From assembly GCA_036489025.1 (NCBI GenBank), contig DASXGN010000047.1, forward strand, positions 62,001 to 126,000: a stretch of DNA of 64,000 nt. The letters are read 5' to 3'. This DNA is from Dryocola sp036489025 (GTDB lineage: Bacteria > Pseudomonadota > Gammaproteobacteria > Enterobacterales > Enterobacteriaceae). The translations under genes and the position numbers were made by a program. Below the pieces are notes generated by a model that was given only the letters and a program-made list of their open reading frames with translations, searched no databases and was not told where the DNA came from. This document shows positions 62,963 through 64,000 of the stretch, one piece after another (positions within the stretch are counted from its first letter, which is position 1; every line of letters starts with the position of its first letter).

Positions 62963-64000
62963 TTAGTCAGGTTGTTCCAGAGATTTAATGTAATCGTAAA
63001 TCGCCAGCTGTGAGCGAACCTTGCGGCGATTGCCGCGCGGTACGTAGCGATTACTCAGTTCTTTGTCGAGATAGCGCGCTTTCACCGTGTCGCTGAACAG
63101 AATCTCGATGATATCCAGCACCCGCTGCTTCAGGCGCGGGTCGAGCACGGCGACGGCGACTTCAATTCGGTAGTCGATATTGCGCGTCATCCAGTCTGCG
63201 GAAGAGAGGAAGACTTTCTTATCGCCGCCGTTTTCAAACACGTACACGCGATCGTGCTCAAGATAGCGGTCGACGATGCTGATCACCCGAATATTATCGC
63301 TGATGCCTTCCAGATTGGGGATCAGTGAACACATGCCGCGTACCAGCAGATTGACCTTTACGCCCGAGCTGGAGGCTGCATAAAGCCTGTCAACCAGGCC
63401 TTTATCAACCAGATTATTGAGTTTCAGGGTAATGCCGGAAGGCGCGCCGTTCTGCGCGTTAGCAATTTCACGATCCACCAGATCGTAAAGCAGGCGGCGC
63501 GAGTTTTGCGGCGAGACCATCAGGTATTCAAAGGTCACCGGACGATAAGGATTTTCAATAAAGTTAAATACCCGGCGCACTTCGTTGGTGATTCTGGCAT
63601 CGGCGGTCAGCAGCGAGTAGTCGGTATAAAGCCGGGCCGTTTTTTCGTTGAAGTTACCGGTGCCGATGTGCGCATAGCGCACCACTTCATCGTTCTCTTT
63701 GCGCGAGATAAGAAACAGCTTGGCGTGAATTTTCAGGCCCGGCGCGGAGAAGATAACGTGCACGCCGGCTTCCGTCAGGCGCTTCGCCCAGTGGATGTTG
63801 GCCTCTTCGTCAAAACGCGCCTGTAGCTCAACCACTACGGTGACTTTCTTGCCGTTGTGCGCCGCGTGAATCATTGACTCGATAATGCGCGAGTCTTTTG
63901 CCACGCGGTAAATATTGATTTTTATGGCCAGCACGCTCGGGTCAAACGAGGCCTGGCGCAGCAGTTCCAGCACGTGCTCAAAGGTGTGGTACGGATAGTA
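62963..64000 (-). CDS. ppk: Polyphosphate kinase 1 (C-terminal half; N-terminus beyond window edge)
   Basis: The window holds the last 345 codons of ppk in an uninterrupted frame running to base 64000; E. coli Ppk has 688 residues. Both catalytic histidines are visible, one in GLKIHAKLFL (autophosphorylated His435 in E. coli) and one in DRYLEHDRVYVF (His592). Ppk polymerises the ATP gamma-phosphate into polyphosphate. Confidence 0.97.
   Translation of the reverse strand, partial: YYPYHTFEHVLELLRQASFDPSVLAIKINIYRVAKDSRIIESMIHAAHNGKKVTVVVELQARFDEEANIHWAKRLTEAGVHVIFSAPGLKIHAKLFLISRKENDEVVRYAHIGTGNFNEKTARLYTDYSLLTADARITNEVRRVFNFIENPYRPVTFEYLMVSPQNSRRLLYDLVDREIANAQNGAPSGITLKLNNLVDKGLVDRLYAASSSGVKVNLLVRGMCSLIPNLEGISDNIRVISIVDRYLEHDRVYVFENGGDKKVFLSSADWMTRNIDYRIEVAVAVLDPRLKQRVLDIIEILFSDTVKARYLDKELSNRYVPRGNRRKVRSQLAIYDYIKSLEQPD

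Overview
The window is chromosomal DNA of a gammaproteobacterium of the family Enterobacteriaceae. Most proteins are near-identical in length and motif content to Escherichia coli K-12 proteins, and the gene order from hmp-glyA to ppx-ppk largely follows the K-12 map. It is not E. coli itself: it carries genes K-12 lacks here (hutU with a transporter, a DUF1007/NicO metal pair, an alpha-glucoside PTS cassette), and the hca catabolic operon is absent beside hcaT. I do not name a genus. I see no rRNA, tRNA, CRISPR array, prophage or insertion sequence. Both window ends cut genes (an ABC ATPase at the left, ppk at the right).

Layout. (1) 1-4047: a nitrogen-type module. A divergent ABC ATPase gene and a urocanase (hutU) plus an NCS1 permease share a control region holding two opposed sigma-54-like promoters, each with HutC-type operators over its predicted start point. 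(2) 4058-6887: hmp and glyA, divergent, with NsrR-like, MetR-like and PurR-like sites between them. (3) 6902-17721: the yph cluster (yphA, yphH, then yphGFEDCB), an uncharacterised sugar importer and catabolic set under a ROK regulator. (4) 17948-22144: hcaT, csiE, and a putative Ni/Co transport pair. (5) 22184-31748: suhB, trmJ, the full iscRSUA-hscBA-fdx-iscX operon, pepB, sseB. (6) 31781-36428: an RpiR-type regulator, sseA, a GH4 6-phospho-alpha-glucosidase and a PTS EIIBC; the housekeeping sulfurtransferase sseA sits inside the sugar cassette. (7) 36749-58504: yfhM-pbpC, ndk, rlmN, rodZ-ispG-(sroE-like RNA)-hisS-yfgM-bamB-der, yfgJ, xseA, guaBA. (8) 58579-64000: yfgG, the c-di-GMP phosphodiesterase yfgF behind a perfect FNR box, and ppx-ppk.

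How the parts fit. Much of the right half is core physiology: Fe-S cluster assembly and two of its client radical/Fe-S enzymes (rlmN, ispG), envelope assembly (bamB, rodZ, pbpC, yfhM, yfgM), purine synthesis (guaBA), polyphosphate turnover (ppx-ppk). The left half and the GH4/PTS insert are accessory carbon and nitrogen scavenging systems. The least understood material is the Yph pathway and the hut-like locus, which has urocanase and transporters but no histidase, imidazolonepropionase or formiminoglutamate hydrolase inside the window.
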